A stretch of DNA of 45,311 bases from contig CACKFY010000007.1 of assembly GCA_902599495.1 (NCBI GenBank), forward strand, positions 1 through 45,311, in the 5' to 3' direction. The notes under the pieces are model-generated. The model was not told the origin of the DNA and ran no database searches. It saw only the letters and a list, made by a program, of their open reading frames with translations. Both the position numbers and the translations under genes were made by a program. The stretch comes from an uncultured Pelagibacteraceae bacterium (GTDB taxonomy: Bacteria; Pseudomonadota; Alphaproteobacteria; Pelagibacterales; Pelagibacteraceae). Below, one piece after another: positions 8,600-17,543 of this stretch. The stretch's first letter is position 1; the number at the start of each line of letters is the position of its first letter.

Positions 8600-9177
8600 A
8601 ATATTTTTTATCATCAATATTAATTGTTATTTTTCTTTATAGTTGTTCTCCTGCGTCACGTTTTGGAGCTGGGGTAAATATTACTTTTGATCCAAGAACT
8701 ATAGGAATGCAGATAGATGATACTATAATGCAAAAAAACTTAGTTGCTCGTCTATCCTTAAACGAAAAAAAATACTTTTTAAAAATACAAGTAGAAGTAC
8801 TTGATGGTAGAATTTTTTTAGCTGGAACAGTTGATGAACCAGAGGAAAAAATAAAAATTACCAAACTAGCCTGGGAAACAAAAGGTGTTAGAGAAGTAAA
8901 AAATGCTATAACAATAAAAGGTAACTCTAATTTTAAACAAACAGCAAAAGATATCCTAATTACTAGTCAGCTAAGAACAGCATTAATTTTTAATAAGAAA
9001 ACTAAGTCAAGAAACTATACATTGGAAACAATAGATAGGAAGATTTATATTTTTGGTATTGCTATGGATATCGATGAAAAAAAAGAGGTTTTGTCCGAAG
9101 CAGAAAAAATATATGATGTTGAGAAGATTATCCCATCAATTTACTTAGCTAATGAGTTAAGCAGGAATAAAATTTAA
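8596..9177 (+). CDS. BON-domain lipoprotein, DolP/YraP-like
   Basis: The 193-residue precursor has a lipoprotein signal peptide ending in a lipobox (IVIFLYSC, lipidated Cys at about residue 17). Two BON domains follow, one centred on VEVLDGRIFLAGTVDEPEE and KGVREVKNAI, the second on YTLETIDRKIYIFGIAMDIDEKKE and YDVEKIIPSIYL. Two tandem BON domains on an outer-membrane lipoprotein is the architecture of E. coli DolP (YraP), which helps maintain the envelope. Its position after rsmI, with an LpoA-like gene alongside, matches the E. coli yraL-yraM...yraP cluster; yraN and diaA are absent here. The stop overlaps the convergent maeB end by four bases. Confidence 0.87.
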   Translation: MKYFLSSILIVIFLYSCSPASRFGAGVNITFDPRTIGMQIDDTIMQKNLVARLSLNEKKYFLKIQVEVLDGRIFLAGTVDEPEEKIKITKLAWETKGVREVKNAITIKGNSNFKQTAKDILITSQLRTALIFNKKTKSRNYTLETIDRKIYIFGIAMDIDEKKEVLSEAEKIYDVEKIIPSIYLANELSRNKI

Positions 9178-11459
9178 TTCTTATTATAATCAATTACGTC
9201 TGAAGAATAAGCTGCAATAGATGCAAGATTTAAAATATCAGAAGTACTTGATCTTAAAGGAGCCACTTCTATAGGTAAATCTAATCCAATTAGTAAGGGT
9301 CCAATTAATTTTGCACCTCCGAAAGATTTCATTAATTTTGTTGAAATAGCAGCACTATGAAGCGCTGGCATTATTAAAATATTTGCTTTACCTACTATTT
9401 TTGAAAAAGGATAAATTTCTTGATAAATTGGATTCAAAGCTACATCTGGCTGCATCTCTCCATCAAAATCAAAATCTACTTTTTCCACTTTTAATAAATC
9501 AATTGCATCTCTTACATGTTTTGTATTTCTTGAAATTGGTTTACCAAATGTTGAGTGGGATAAAAAAGCAACTTTAGGTTCAAATCCAAAAAGTTTTGAT
9601 ACTCTTACACATGATTTTGAAATTTCAACCAATCTTTTAGAAGAAGGAAAGTCTTCCACATTAGTATCAGCAACTAAAACTGTTCGTCCTTTAAACACCA
9701 TCATTGTCATACCAAAAATTGGTTCTCCTTTTCTTGCATCGCAGACATGTTTTAGTTTTTCAATTGAGGCTGCATAATGTCTAATATTTCCTGTAACCAT
9801 AGCGTCAGCATCCTTACAAGCAACCATTGAAGAACCAAAGGCAATCCTATCATTTCGTATAAGTCGATCTACATCTCTCTCGAGCTGACCTGTTCTTTGA
9901 AGCTTTTTGTATAAATATTTTGTATATTTTTCTCTTTTATCTTTATCAGTCGAATTTACGATTTCAATTTTAAAGTTTTCATCTAAACCAATATTATTTA
10001 AAGTTTCTTTCACCCTCTTCTCATTTCCAATTACAATTGGTGTTCCTAATTTATTTTTTCCAAACTCTATAGCTGCTTTCAACATATTCTCGTCTTCTCC
10101 CTCTGCAAAAACAACTCTTTTAGGACTTTTTTTAACATTAGAATTAATACCTTGCATTAAAGACATGGAAGGATCTAATCTTGCAGAAAGTTGATCTTTA
10201 TAATTTTCTAAATCATTAATTTTTTTTCCAGCAACACCACTTTTCATTGCTGCTTCGGCTACCGCGGAAGGTATTCTTCTAACAAGTCTTGGGTCAAACG
10301 TTGAAGGTATTATATACTCTTTTCCGTATTTTGGTCTTTCACCCCCATAGGCTGAAACTACTTCATCTGGCACATCCTCTCTTGCTAACAAAGCTATGGC
10401 ATTTGCTGCAGCAACTTTCATTTCTTCATTTATAATTTTAGCTCTAACGTCTAGTGCACCTCTAAAAATATAAGGAAAACCAATTAAATTATTTACCTGA
10501 TTAGGATAGTCAGATCTTCCTGTAGCTATTATGGCATCATCACGAACTTCATTAATTATTTCAGGTTTAATTTCAGGATCGGGGTTTGCGCATGCAAATA
10601 TTATAGGATTTCTAGACATTGATTTTATCATCTCACGATTAACCACATCTTTTGCTGAAAGCCCTAGAAAAACATCAGCTCCTTTCATGGCTTCATCTAA
10701 AGTTCTAAGTTTAGTTTCAACTGCGTGTGCTGATTTAAATTGATCCACTTGATCTCTTCCTTTATAAATTACTCCTTTTCTGTCACACATAATTAGGTTT
10801 TCATTTTTAACACCTATTTTTTTAAATAAATTTGTGCATGCTATAGCAGATGCACCAGCACCATTAACAACTATCTTAACTTTATCAATTTTTTTTTTTG
10901 AGATATCCAAAGCGTTTATCAAAGCCGCAGTCGTAATAATTGCTGTGCCATGCTGGTCATCATGAAATACAGGAATATCTAAAATTTCTTTCAACTTTTG
11001 TTCTATAATAAAACAATCAGGTGCCGCAATGTCTTCTAAATTTATACCACCAAAGGTTCCAGAAATATTTTTTATTGTAGAAATTATTTCATCTACATTT
11101 TTGTTATCTATCTCAATGTCAATAGAATCTATATCCGCAAACCTTTTAAAAAGGACGGCTTTTCCCTCCATGACAGGTTTTGAAGCTAATGAACCTAGAT
11201 TCCCTAAACCAAGAATCGCGGAACCATTACTAATTACAGCTACCAAGTTACCTTTGGAAGTGTAGTCGTAAGCTTTAGAAGAATCTTTAGAAATCTCTTT
11301 TACTGGCGCTGCCACGCCAGGCGAATAAGCCAGCGATAAGTCTCTTTTTGAAATTAAAGGTTTAGAGGAATTAACCTCAATTTTGCCAGACTTATTGCCT
11401 ATATGAAAGTCTAAGGCCTCTTTATCTGTATAATGATCAATTTTTGATTTTTTTGTCAT
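9174..11459 (-). CDS. maeB: NADP-type malic enzyme with C-terminal phosphotransacetylase-like domain
   Basis: A 761-residue two-domain protein. The N-terminal ~430 residues are malic enzyme (malate to pyruvate plus CO2): SLAYSPGVAAPVKEI, then NLEDIAAPDCFIIEQ, the nucleotide-binding stretch VKIVVNGAGASAIACTNLF, and FACANPDPEI. The remaining ~320 residues form a phosphotransacetylase-like domain (RVVFAEGEDENMLKAA, then LIMPALHSAAISTKL and GPLLIGLDLPIEVAPL). In known MaeB proteins this domain is regulatory, usually acetyl-CoA-sensing and not catalytic. The architecture is standard for proteobacterial MaeB. The ATG at 11459 is divergent from murJ across 57 bases. Confidence 0.95.
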   Translation of the reverse strand: MTKKSKIDHYTDKEALDFHIGNKSGKIEVNSSKPLISKRDLSLAYSPGVAAPVKEISKDSSKAYDYTSKGNLVAVISNGSAILGLGNLGSLASKPVMEGKAVLFKRFADIDSIDIEIDNKNVDEIISTIKNISGTFGGINLEDIAAPDCFIIEQKLKEILDIPVFHDDQHGTAIITTAALINALDISKKKIDKVKIVVNGAGASAIACTNLFKKIGVKNENLIMCDRKGVIYKGRDQVDQFKSAHAVETKLRTLDEAMKGADVFLGLSAKDVVNREMIKSMSRNPIIFACANPDPEIKPEIINEVRDDAIIATGRSDYPNQVNNLIGFPYIFRGALDVRAKIINEEMKVAAANAIALLAREDVPDEVVSAYGGERPKYGKEYIIPSTFDPRLVRRIPSAVAEAAMKSGVAGKKINDLENYKDQLSARLDPSMSLMQGINSNVKKSPKRVVFAEGEDENMLKAAIEFGKNKLGTPIVIGNEKRVKETLNNIGLDENFKIEIVNSTDKDKREKYTKYLYKKLQRTGQLERDVDRLIRNDRIAFGSSMVACKDADAMVTGNIRHYAASIEKLKHVCDARKGEPIFGMTMMVFKGRTVLVADTNVEDFPSSKRLVEISKSCVRVSKLFGFEPKVAFLSHSTFGKPISRNTKHVRDAIDLLKVEKVDFDFDGEMQPDVALNPIYQEIYPFSKIVGKANILIMPALHSAAISTKLMKSFGGAKLIGPLLIGLDLPIEVAPLRSSTSDILNLASIAAYSSDVIDYNKN

Positions 11460-11465
11460 TGGATT

Positions 11466-11495
11466 TTGAGTATGTAATATATATGTGAATATATC
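11466..11495 (+). promoter_or_regulatory. Candidate murJ promoter in the maeB-murJ divergent gap
   Basis: TTGAGT (11466-11471) is followed after 18 bases by TATATC (11490-11495), giving a predicted start near 11502 and a leader of about 15 bases to the murJ ATG. The region is so AT-rich that such matches arise easily, so this is only a candidate. Confidence 0.3.
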
Positions 11496-11516
11496 ACTAA
11501 TAATTTTGTCTTAAAT

Positions 11517-13043
11517 ATGAATTTATTATCTTCAACCACTGTTTTTAGTTTTTATACGATGTTGAGCCGTGTTCTTGGTTATTTTAGAGATATTCTGATA
11601 GCTATATTTTTAGGAACTTCCATTTACGCTGATGCTTTTTTTGTCGCTTTTAGGCTTCCAAATACATTCAGGAGACTATTTGCTGAAGGCACATTTAATG
11701 CGGCTTTTATACCGAGTTATACTGCGGAAAAAATAAAAGGTAAAACAAAGGGTAAAAAATTTGCTGATGAGACTCTAACTTTATTAACTTTGTGGCTTTT
11801 TATTATAGTTTTAATAGTAGAAATTTTTACTCCATATGTTGTTTATTTAATTGCTCCAGGATTTATAGAAAATAATACCAAATTTAATTTGGCAGTCGAT
11901 TTAACAAGAATCACTTTCCCTTTTTTGGCATTAGTAAGTTTGTCCTCCTTTTTTGCCGGGATACTAAACTCTGAAAATAAGTTTGCGGCTGCAGCAGCTG
12001 CCCCGATTTTTTTAAATTTAATTCTTATTTTTTCTTTAATTCTCTCATATTATTTGCAATCAGATTATGCTCTTAATTTATCTTATGGTGTTTCGATATC
12101 AGGATTAATACAACTAATTTTTTTGATATTTTTTGCATCAAAATACTATCGCCCCTCATTAATTTTTAAAAAAAAGATAGGACGCAAAGTAAAATTTTTC
12201 CTTAAAAAACTTTTACCCAGTATTTTCTCCTCTGGAGTGACCCAAATTAGTATCCTGGTAGGAACAATAATAGCGTCATTTCAAGCTGGAGCAGTTTCTT
12301 ATCTATACTACGCTGATAGAGTATATCAAATAAATCTCGCTATTGCTGGAATTGCGGTGAGTACAGTATCTTTACCAGTGCTCAGTAAATTAATTAAAAA
12401 TAAAAAAATAATTCAAGCAAATAAAATACAAAACAAGTCCATAGAATTATCTTTATTATTATCTTTACCAGCTGGCATAGCTTTAATTATTGGTTCAGAA
12501 GAAATAGTTAATGCTTTATTCGGTTATGGATCATTTACTAAAAATGATATTGCACAAACATCACTAGCACTTAAATACTTTGGTTATGGTATTCCAGCTT
12601 TTGCAATCTTAAAAATATTTGCCAATTTCTTTTTTGCTAGAGACAATACAATTACACCGTTTAAAGTTTCGTCTATCGTTGTTTTTATAAATGTTTTAAT
12701 AAGTATTTTATTTTTTAATAAAATTGGCTTCATTATAATTCCAATTGCTACAACTTTATCTACGTGGATTGGAGTTTTTTATTATTTAATTCTTCTTTCT
12801 AAAAATGGTTACTTTAGAATTGAGCCTCAGTTTTATATTTACTTTGCTAAAATCGTATTATCAACATTGATAATGTCTTCTGTTTTCCTTGTAAGTTTAA
12901 ATTATTTTGCAAAAAACTTGAGTTATTCAAGTGATTACAAAATTTTGTACTTATTATTTATAGTAATCTTTGTAGCTTTATTGTATTTTTTAATTTGTTA
13001 TTTTTTTAAAATACTTAATTTAAAAAGTTTTAGAACAAATTAA
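11517..13043 (+). CDS. murJ: Lipid II flippase MurJ (MviN)
   Basis: Polytopic inner-membrane protein of the MOP exporter superfamily that flips lipid II across the membrane for peptidoglycan synthesis. The 508 residues contain about 14 hydrophobic segments. Family signatures are the N-terminal [20 protein letters not shown] and [22 protein letters not shown], then the arginine/aspartate region [20 protein letters not shown]. The start follows the short divergent promoter gap with maeB. trpS begins one base after the stop, so the two are very likely co-transcribed; this murJ-trpS adjacency has no obvious functional meaning. Confidence 0.95.
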   Translation: MNLLSSTTVFSFYTMLSRVLGYFRDILIAIFLGTSIYADAFFVAFRLPNTFRRLFAEGTFNAAFIPSYTAEKIKGKTKGKKFADETLTLLTLWLFIIVLIVEIFTPYVVYLIAPGFIENNTKFNLAVDLTRITFPFLALVSLSSFFAGILNSENKFAAAAAAPIFLNLILIFSLILSYYLQSDYALNLSYGVSISGLIQLIFLIFFASKYYRPSLIFKKKIGRKVKFFLKKLLPSIFSSGVTQISILVGTIIASFQAGAVSYLYYADRVYQINLAIAGIAVSTVSLPVLSKLIKNKKIIQANKIQNKSIELSLLLSLPAGIALIIGSEEIVNALFGYGSFTKNDIAQTSLALKYFGYGIPAFAILKIFANFFFARDNTITPFKVSSIVVFINVLISILFFNKIGFIIIPIATTLSTWIGVFYYLILLSKNGYFRIEPQFYIYFAKIVLSTLIMSSVFLVSLNYFAKNLSYSSDYKILYLLFIVIFVALLYFLICYFFKILNLKSFRTN

Positions 13044-13044
13044 T

Positions 13045-14046
13045 ATGAAAAAGGAATTAGTATTTTCTGGAGTCCAACCAACCGGCAATTTGCACCTTGG
13101 AAATTATCTAGGAGCTTTAAAAAACTTCGTTGCATTACAAAAAAAAAAAAATTGTTTATATTGTGTTGTTGACTTACATGCTATTACAAGTTTTCAAAAT
13201 CCGAAAGAGTTAAATTCAAATATATTAGAAACTACTGCAGGTTTTTTAGCCTCAGGATTAGACTCAGACAAAAGTATTATTTTTAATCAATCTTCAGTCA
13301 GCGGGCATGCAGAATTAGCTTGGATATTAAATTGCGTTTGTAGGGTTGGCTGGTTAAATCGAATGACGCAATTTAAAGATAAAGCTGGCAAAGACAAAGA
13401 GAAAGCTAGTGTTGGTTTGTATATTTACCCAAACTTGATGGCGGCAGACATATTATTATATAAAGCTACACATGTACCAGTCGGAGCAGATCAGAAGCAA
13501 CATTTAGAATTATCAAGAGATATAGCTCAAAAATTTAACAATGATTTTGGAAAAACAAATTTTTTTCCATTACCTGAGCCTTTAATACAAAAAAATATTT
13601 CTCGGGTTATGAGTTTAAGAGACGGAACAAAAAAAATGAGCAAATCTGATGAGTCTGATTTCTCAAGAATTAATTTGAAAGACAGCCCAGATGAGATCAT
13701 GAAAAAAATTAAAAAAGCAAAAACTGACGCCGACCCAATTACTGAAAATTTAAATGATTATAAAAATAGACCAGAGGCTTATAATTTATTAAGTATTTAT
13801 TCAGATTTATCAGATCAAACTTTTGAGAAAACTATTAAAGAATTTGCCGGAAAAGATTTTTCCTCTTTGAAAGAAAGATTATCTGAAAAACTTGTTGAGA
13901 CAATAAGTCCAATCGGAAAAAATATTGTTAAATTAATGAAGGATAAAAAGCACCTGGAAGATGTATTAAAAAAAGGTAAACAAAAAGCCAGTATTATTGC
14001 TGAGGAAAACCTAAAAAAGATACGTGAAATAGTAGGATTTGTGTAA
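13045..14046 (+). CDS. trpS: Tryptophan-tRNA ligase
   Basis: Class I aminoacyl-tRNA synthetase of 333 residues, the usual bacterial length. The HIGH-type motif is [19 protein letters not shown] near the N-terminus, and the KMSKS loop is present as [10 protein letters not shown] (about residue 195). [20 protein letters not shown] is the conserved tryptophan/ATP-site region. Its start lies one base after the murJ stop, and the Nfu-type gene follows after 15 bases. Confidence 0.97.
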   Translation: MKKELVFSGVQPTGNLHLGNYLGALKNFVALQKKKNCLYCVVDLHAITSFQNPKELNSNILETTAGFLASGLDSDKSIIFNQSSVSGHAELAWILNCVCRVGWLNRMTQFKDKAGKDKEKASVGLYIYPNLMAADILLYKATHVPVGADQKQHLELSRDIAQKFNNDFGKTNFFPLPEPLIQKNISRVMSLRDGTKKMSKSDESDFSRINLKDSPDEIMKKIKKAKTDADPITENLNDYKNRPEAYNLLSIYSDLSDQTFEKTIKEFAGKDFSSLKERLSEKLVETISPIGKNIVKLMKDKKHLEDVLKKGKQKASIIAEENLKKIREIVGFV

Positions 14047-14061
14047 TATATATATTCTACA

Positions 14062-14604
14062 ATGATACAAGTAGAACAAACACCAAATCCAGATTCGTTA
14101 AAATTTTTATCTCAAAAAATTTTATCTAAAGTTGGAACTGAGGAATTTAAAAAATCAAACTTAAAAAACATTAATATTCCTTTTGTAAAAGAGGTATTAA
14201 GTCTCTCAGGAGTCGAATTAATTTTAATTTCAGATAAATTTTTAACAGTGAAAAAAGAAAAAAATGTTTCGTGGGATGGCTTAAAGCCAGTAATAATTTC
14301 ACATTTAAATGATTATTTTGAAAAGAATAGCGATCCAATATTAACTAACAACAAAAAAGATAAAGTTTCTGACGAGAACGAAACTATTTCTAAAATAAAA
14401 GATGTATTGGATACCAAAATAAGGCCAGCAGTAGCAAGAGATGGAGGAGATATAAAATTTAAATCTTTTGAAAAAGGCGTCGTTAAAGTAGAATTACAAG
14501 GTGCATGTTCTGGGTGTCCTAGTTCGATTATGACTTTGAAGCAGGGCGTACAAAATTTACTTAAACATTATGTTAAAGAAGTAAATTCAGTCGAGGCAAT
14601 ATAA
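14062..14604 (+). CDS. NfuA/NifU-type Fe-S cluster carrier protein
   Basis: The 180-residue protein has an Nfu N-terminal domain (starting VEQTPNPDSLKFLSQKILS, the typical Nfu_N opening) and a C-terminal NifU-like domain. The latter contains RPAVARDGGDIKFKSFEKG and the cluster-binding CxxC in GACSGCPSSIMTLKQGVQ. Such proteins receive a 4Fe-4S cluster through the CxxC of two protomers and pass it to client enzymes; MiaB and the lipoate-synthase class are typical clients. It lies between trpS and the Bax-like gene, with the next start directly abutting its stop. Confidence 0.92.
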   Translation: MIQVEQTPNPDSLKFLSQKILSKVGTEEFKKSNLKNINIPFVKEVLSLSGVELILISDKFLTVKKEKNVSWDGLKPVIISHLNDYFEKNSDPILTNNKKDKVSDENETISKIKDVLDTKIRPAVARDGGDIKFKSFEKGVVKVELQGACSGCPSSIMTLKQGVQNLLKHYVKEVNSVEAI

Positions 14605-16131
14605 ATGAAAAAAAATCTTTCTTACAGAGATAAATTACTTGAATTAGGAAGAATTTATAAAATTACAGAAATACAAAATTACATTAAACGAAAGAAAAAT
14701 CTTACTACACAACAAATAGAGCATATTTTGAAAAAAAATAATGTTCCAATTCCAAAAGATTTTAATGTAAGCTTTTTTAAAAAAAGTATTACAAATCCAA
14801 TTTCAAGAGCAGGTAAAGAAGTTTCTGGTATCTACAGCGAAACAACAGGTGGTGTTGAGAGATTTTTCAAAAAAACAAAAAGGGGAGCAACGGGTTTATA
14901 TGACGACACTACAGGAGGTGTCGGAAATTTTTTCGTTAACTTATGGAGAAACGCAGGGAATATTGGTCTCGGTATCTTAAATACTTTTCCTAAGTTATTT
15001 TCAACGGTTTCAAATTTTATTTCTAGTGCTTTTGTTAATACATTTAGTAGTTTTTATACTTCTGAAGTTGAAAAAACAAAAACCAATAAATTGGTAAAAG
15101 GTTTTGGAATTGTCGTTTTTGTATGTGCAATTGGTATAGTCTTTTTCACTGTAAAAGAAAACTTTGATAAAACTAATAAAATTCAAATAGTCCAAATTGA
15201 GAAAGATAAGTCTAAAAAAATTGAAAAACAAAAAGAAGTAAAAAAGAAAGAAGAAAAAAAACCATCAAAAAAAGTTGAAGAAAAACAAGTAAAAAAAACT
15301 GAGCCAAAAAAAGAAAAATCTCCAAGTCAGGTTACAGAACTGGTGTTACCTAATTTAAATATTAAAACTGAAACAGTACTAAGTTTATTCGAGGATGTTG
15401 ATTATGATTTAAAAACAGTAAGGTATCAAAAAAAGGTAAAGCCAATTTATTTTACTCAGTTTCCTAAAGACCTAGACGAAATTAAAGATACAAAGCTCAA
15501 GAAAGAAACATTTATCAAAATTGTTTTACCTTTGGTTGTAGCAGAAAATGAAAAGATATTAGACGATAAAATTAAATTAAGAAAAATTATTTCAAAAAAA
15601 ATGACGTCTGAAAAAGAAAAATCTTGGTTGAGACTTAAACTAAGAGAATATAAAGTCAAAAATTCAGATTTTTCAGAATTAGATAAAAGAATGGACATTA
15701 TTCCTGTTTCAATAGCTCTGGCTCAGGCTGCAAAGGAAAGTGGATGGGGGACTTCAAGATTCGCTTTAGAAGGTAATGCAATTTTTGGTCAATGGACTTG
15801 GACTGGTCAAGGTATTGAACCTTTAAATAAAGGTAAGCATGAAGGTCATAAAATTTTAAGATTCCCAATATTAAGAGCATCGGTAAAGGCTTATAAAAAC
15901 AATTTAAATACTCATAAAGGTTATTCAGAATTCAGAGAGAAAAGACATAGTATTAGAAAAAGAAACAAAAGTATTAAAGGGTTAGACCTAACAGACACTC
16001 TAGATAAATATGCTCAAACTGGAAAAGAATATACAGACATTTTAGAGCAAATAATTAAACAAAATGATCTATCTGATTTCGAGACTGTTCAATTAACAAA
16101 CTCGGTTGTTAAAAAAGACATACAACTTTAA
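14605..16131 (+). CDS. Membrane-anchored Bax-like glucosaminidase-domain protein with N-terminal motif duplication
   Basis: A 508-residue protein of unusual layout. Residues 1-60 are basic and helical. Residues 73-110 hold two copies of a motif resembling G-x-Y-x-[DE]-T-T-G-G-V-x-x-F-F (GIYSETTGGVERFF at about 75-88, GLYDDTTGGVGNFF at about 97-110). One transmembrane helix follows (about 165-184), then a Lys/Glu-rich linker (about 195-240). The C-terminal third matches E. coli Bax and the glucosaminidase family: ALAQAAKESGWGTSRFALEG (371-390, Glu378 the likely catalytic acid) and NAIFGQWTWTG, ending in a helical region with RASVKAYKNNLNTHKGYSEF. The C-domain is presumably periplasmic and cleaves glycan strands, leaving the duplicated N-terminal region in the cytosol. 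I recognise no family for the N-terminal part. Confidence 0.8.
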   Translation: MKKNLSYRDKLLELGRIYKITEIQNYIKRKKNLTTQQIEHILKKNNVPIPKDFNVSFFKKSITNPISRAGKEVSGIYSETTGGVERFFKKTKRGATGLYDDTTGGVGNFFVNLWRNAGNIGLGILNTFPKLFSTVSNFISSAFVNTFSSFYTSEVEKTKTNKLVKGFGIVVFVCAIGIVFFTVKENFDKTNKIQIVQIEKDKSKKIEKQKEVKKKEEKKPSKKVEEKQVKKTEPKKEKSPSQVTELVLPNLNIKTETVLSLFEDVDYDLKTVRYQKKVKPIYFTQFPKDLDEIKDTKLKKETFIKIVLPLVVAENEKILDDKIKLRKIISKKMTSEKEKSWLRLKLREYKVKNSDFSELDKRMDIIPVSIALAQAAKESGWGTSRFALEGNAIFGQWTWTGQGIEPLNKGKHEGHKILRFPILRASVKAYKNNLNTHKGYSEFREKRHSIRKRNKSIKGLDLTDTLDKYAQTGKEYTDILEQIIKQNDLSDFETVQLTNSVVKKDIQL

Positions 16132-16132
16132 T

Positions 16133-17176
16133 CTACTTTTCTTTAACTACAAATTGAACACCAAGCCATCTATAAAAACCGTTTTCTTCCCTTAGGGAAC
16201 AATTTATTCTCCCACGTTCAGTAGTAAATTTTCCTTCTAAGCCTATTGTAAGTTTATTTTTACCATCTAAACTAATTTTGGAATTTCTCCATTTATCTTC
16301 TTCATTTGAAAAGCAATTAATATTTTTTAAATTCTTTAAATTATCATAAAATTGAATATTTACTTTAGGTGGATTATTTTTATCACTTATATATCTCTCC
16401 TTAGGTTGAATACTTTTATAAGGAAAAGGTAAAGTTTTAAGTATAGTTTTGAATCTCTCAGTTTCTCCATACTTCTCATTAATTGGAAATCTCGGCATTT
16501 CAAAAAAATTTTTAGTGTAATCTACAACACCAGAATGTTGACCAAAGGCATATTTAAAACCTAAATTTACTACAATTTTTTTTAAACTTAAGCTATATTC
16601 CCCGAAGGGATAAGAGAAAAAGAAAGAGTTTTTTCCTAGATTTTCTTCAAAGATGCTTATAGATTTTTTTAAATCATTTTCTATGGCAGCATCATCAAAA
16701 TCAATAAGATAGTCGTGCGTATGGCTGTGATTTCCAATTTCAACAAAGTCATATTTTTCTATTTCCTTAATATTCTCCCAGGACATGTAACCGTTTTTTC
16801 CAACTTCTCTTGTGCTTATAAACAAAATAAAAGGGATTTTAGATTCTTTTAGTATCGGCCAAGCGTTATCATAAAATGATTGATAACCATCATCTATTGT
16901 AATTAATACTTTTCTTTGATTTTTATTATTATTTAACTCATCTTTAAAATTTGATGGATTTACAAATTTTATATTATTTTTTTTTATCATCTCTAGATGT
17001 TCTTTAAAATCAGTCATTCTTATGTTTGTAGAAGGGTATTTATTTTCTTCAAATCGGTGATACATTATAGTAATTATACCAAAATCATCGATGACTGTTT
17101 CAGATGAATGCAAATTAAGTTTTAATGTTAAAAAAAATAAAAAGATGATAAACAATTTTTTAATAATTAGCTGCAC
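16133..17176 (-). CDS. Exported polysaccharide deacetylase (NodB homology domain)
   Basis: A secreted or membrane-tethered carbohydrate esterase family 4-type protein. The NodB core reads IITIMYHRFEE, then VLITIDDGYQSFYDNAWPIL (the TxDDG metal/catalytic motif) and IGNHSHTHDYL (the H-x3-H-type metal ligands), followed by FSYPFGEYS. The C-terminal ~100 residues are a small beta-rich extension. I prefer GTG 17176, which gives an N-terminal signal segment (QLIIKKLFIIFLFFLTLKL) and 347 residues; TTG 17155 is an alternative. Longer upstream extensions would run far into the divergent tsaB. Its 3' end is one base from the convergent Bax-like gene, so both neighbours may act on cell-wall glycans. The substrate cannot be named. 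Confidence 0.82.
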   Translation of the reverse strand: MQLIIKKLFIIFLFFLTLKLNLHSSETVIDDFGIITIMYHRFEENKYPSTNIRMTDFKEHLEMIKKNNIKFVNPSNFKDELNNNKNQRKVLITIDDGYQSFYDNAWPILKESKIPFILFISTREVGKNGYMSWENIKEIEKYDFVEIGNHSHTHDYLIDFDDAAIENDLKKSISIFEENLGKNSFFFSYPFGEYSLSLKKIVVNLGFKYAFGQHSGVVDYTKNFFEMPRFPINEKYGETERFKTILKTLPFPYKSIQPKERYISDKNNPPKVNIQFYDNLKNLKNINCFSNEEDKWRNSKISLDGKNKLTIGLEGKFTTERGRINCSLREENGFYRWLGVQFVVKEK

Positions 17177-17534
17177 AGGCAAAAATAATTCATTAGGTTT
17201 AAAATATAATAGTAAATTCTTTAAAGAAAAATTACAAAACAATATTAACTCTAACAATTTACTTGTTAGCAATATTATTAGTTTTACTAATAAGTATAAA
17301 GTCAAATTAAGCAATAAATACTCTATAATAGTTAATATGGGTCCCGGAAGCTATTCCTCTATAAGAATATCTTTGTCTGTAGCAAAAGGAATTCAAATTG
17401 TACATGGATCTAAACTATATGGCTATAAAAGCGACCAATTATCAGAATTAAAACTTGAAAATATTGAGAATTTAATAAAAAATAACCAATTAAAGAATAA
17501 AATGGTTAACCCAATTTATCAGCAAGAGGATTAA
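17145..17534 (+). CDS. tsaB: Short TsaB-like protein of the t6A tRNA-modification complex
   Basis: TsaB is the non-catalytic partner of TsaD in making N6-threonylcarbamoyladenosine in tRNA. This protein is only 129 residues (usual length is above 200). It keeps the N-terminal actin-like fold (FLIISCTGKNNSLGL) and the strongest signature VNMGPGSYSSIRISLSVAKG, then stops after an abbreviated tail ending NPIYQQED, which resembles the P-x-Y-x-R end of full TsaB. It therefore looks internally shortened and not simply cut off. Start ATG 17145 is chosen by family alignment; it overlaps the divergent deacetylase start by about 30 bases. rimI, which often follows tsaB in alphaproteobacteria, is absent, and fur begins nine bases after the stop. 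Confidence 0.78.
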   Translation: MINNFLIISCTGKNNSLGLKYNSKFFKEKLQNNINSNNLLVSNIISFTNKYKVKLSNKYSIIVNMGPGSYSSIRISLSVAKGIQIVHGSKLYGYKSDQLSELKLENIENLIKNNQLKNKMVNPIYQQED

Positions 17535-17543
17535 TAATATAAA

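Noticed and set aside
11484-11498. TGTGA-N5-TCACT dyad in the maeB-murJ gap, reminiscent of a CRP/FNR-type site
   Set aside because: Spacing is five bases, not the six of the CRP consensus, and the flanks are plain AT-rich sequence; no regulator is implied.
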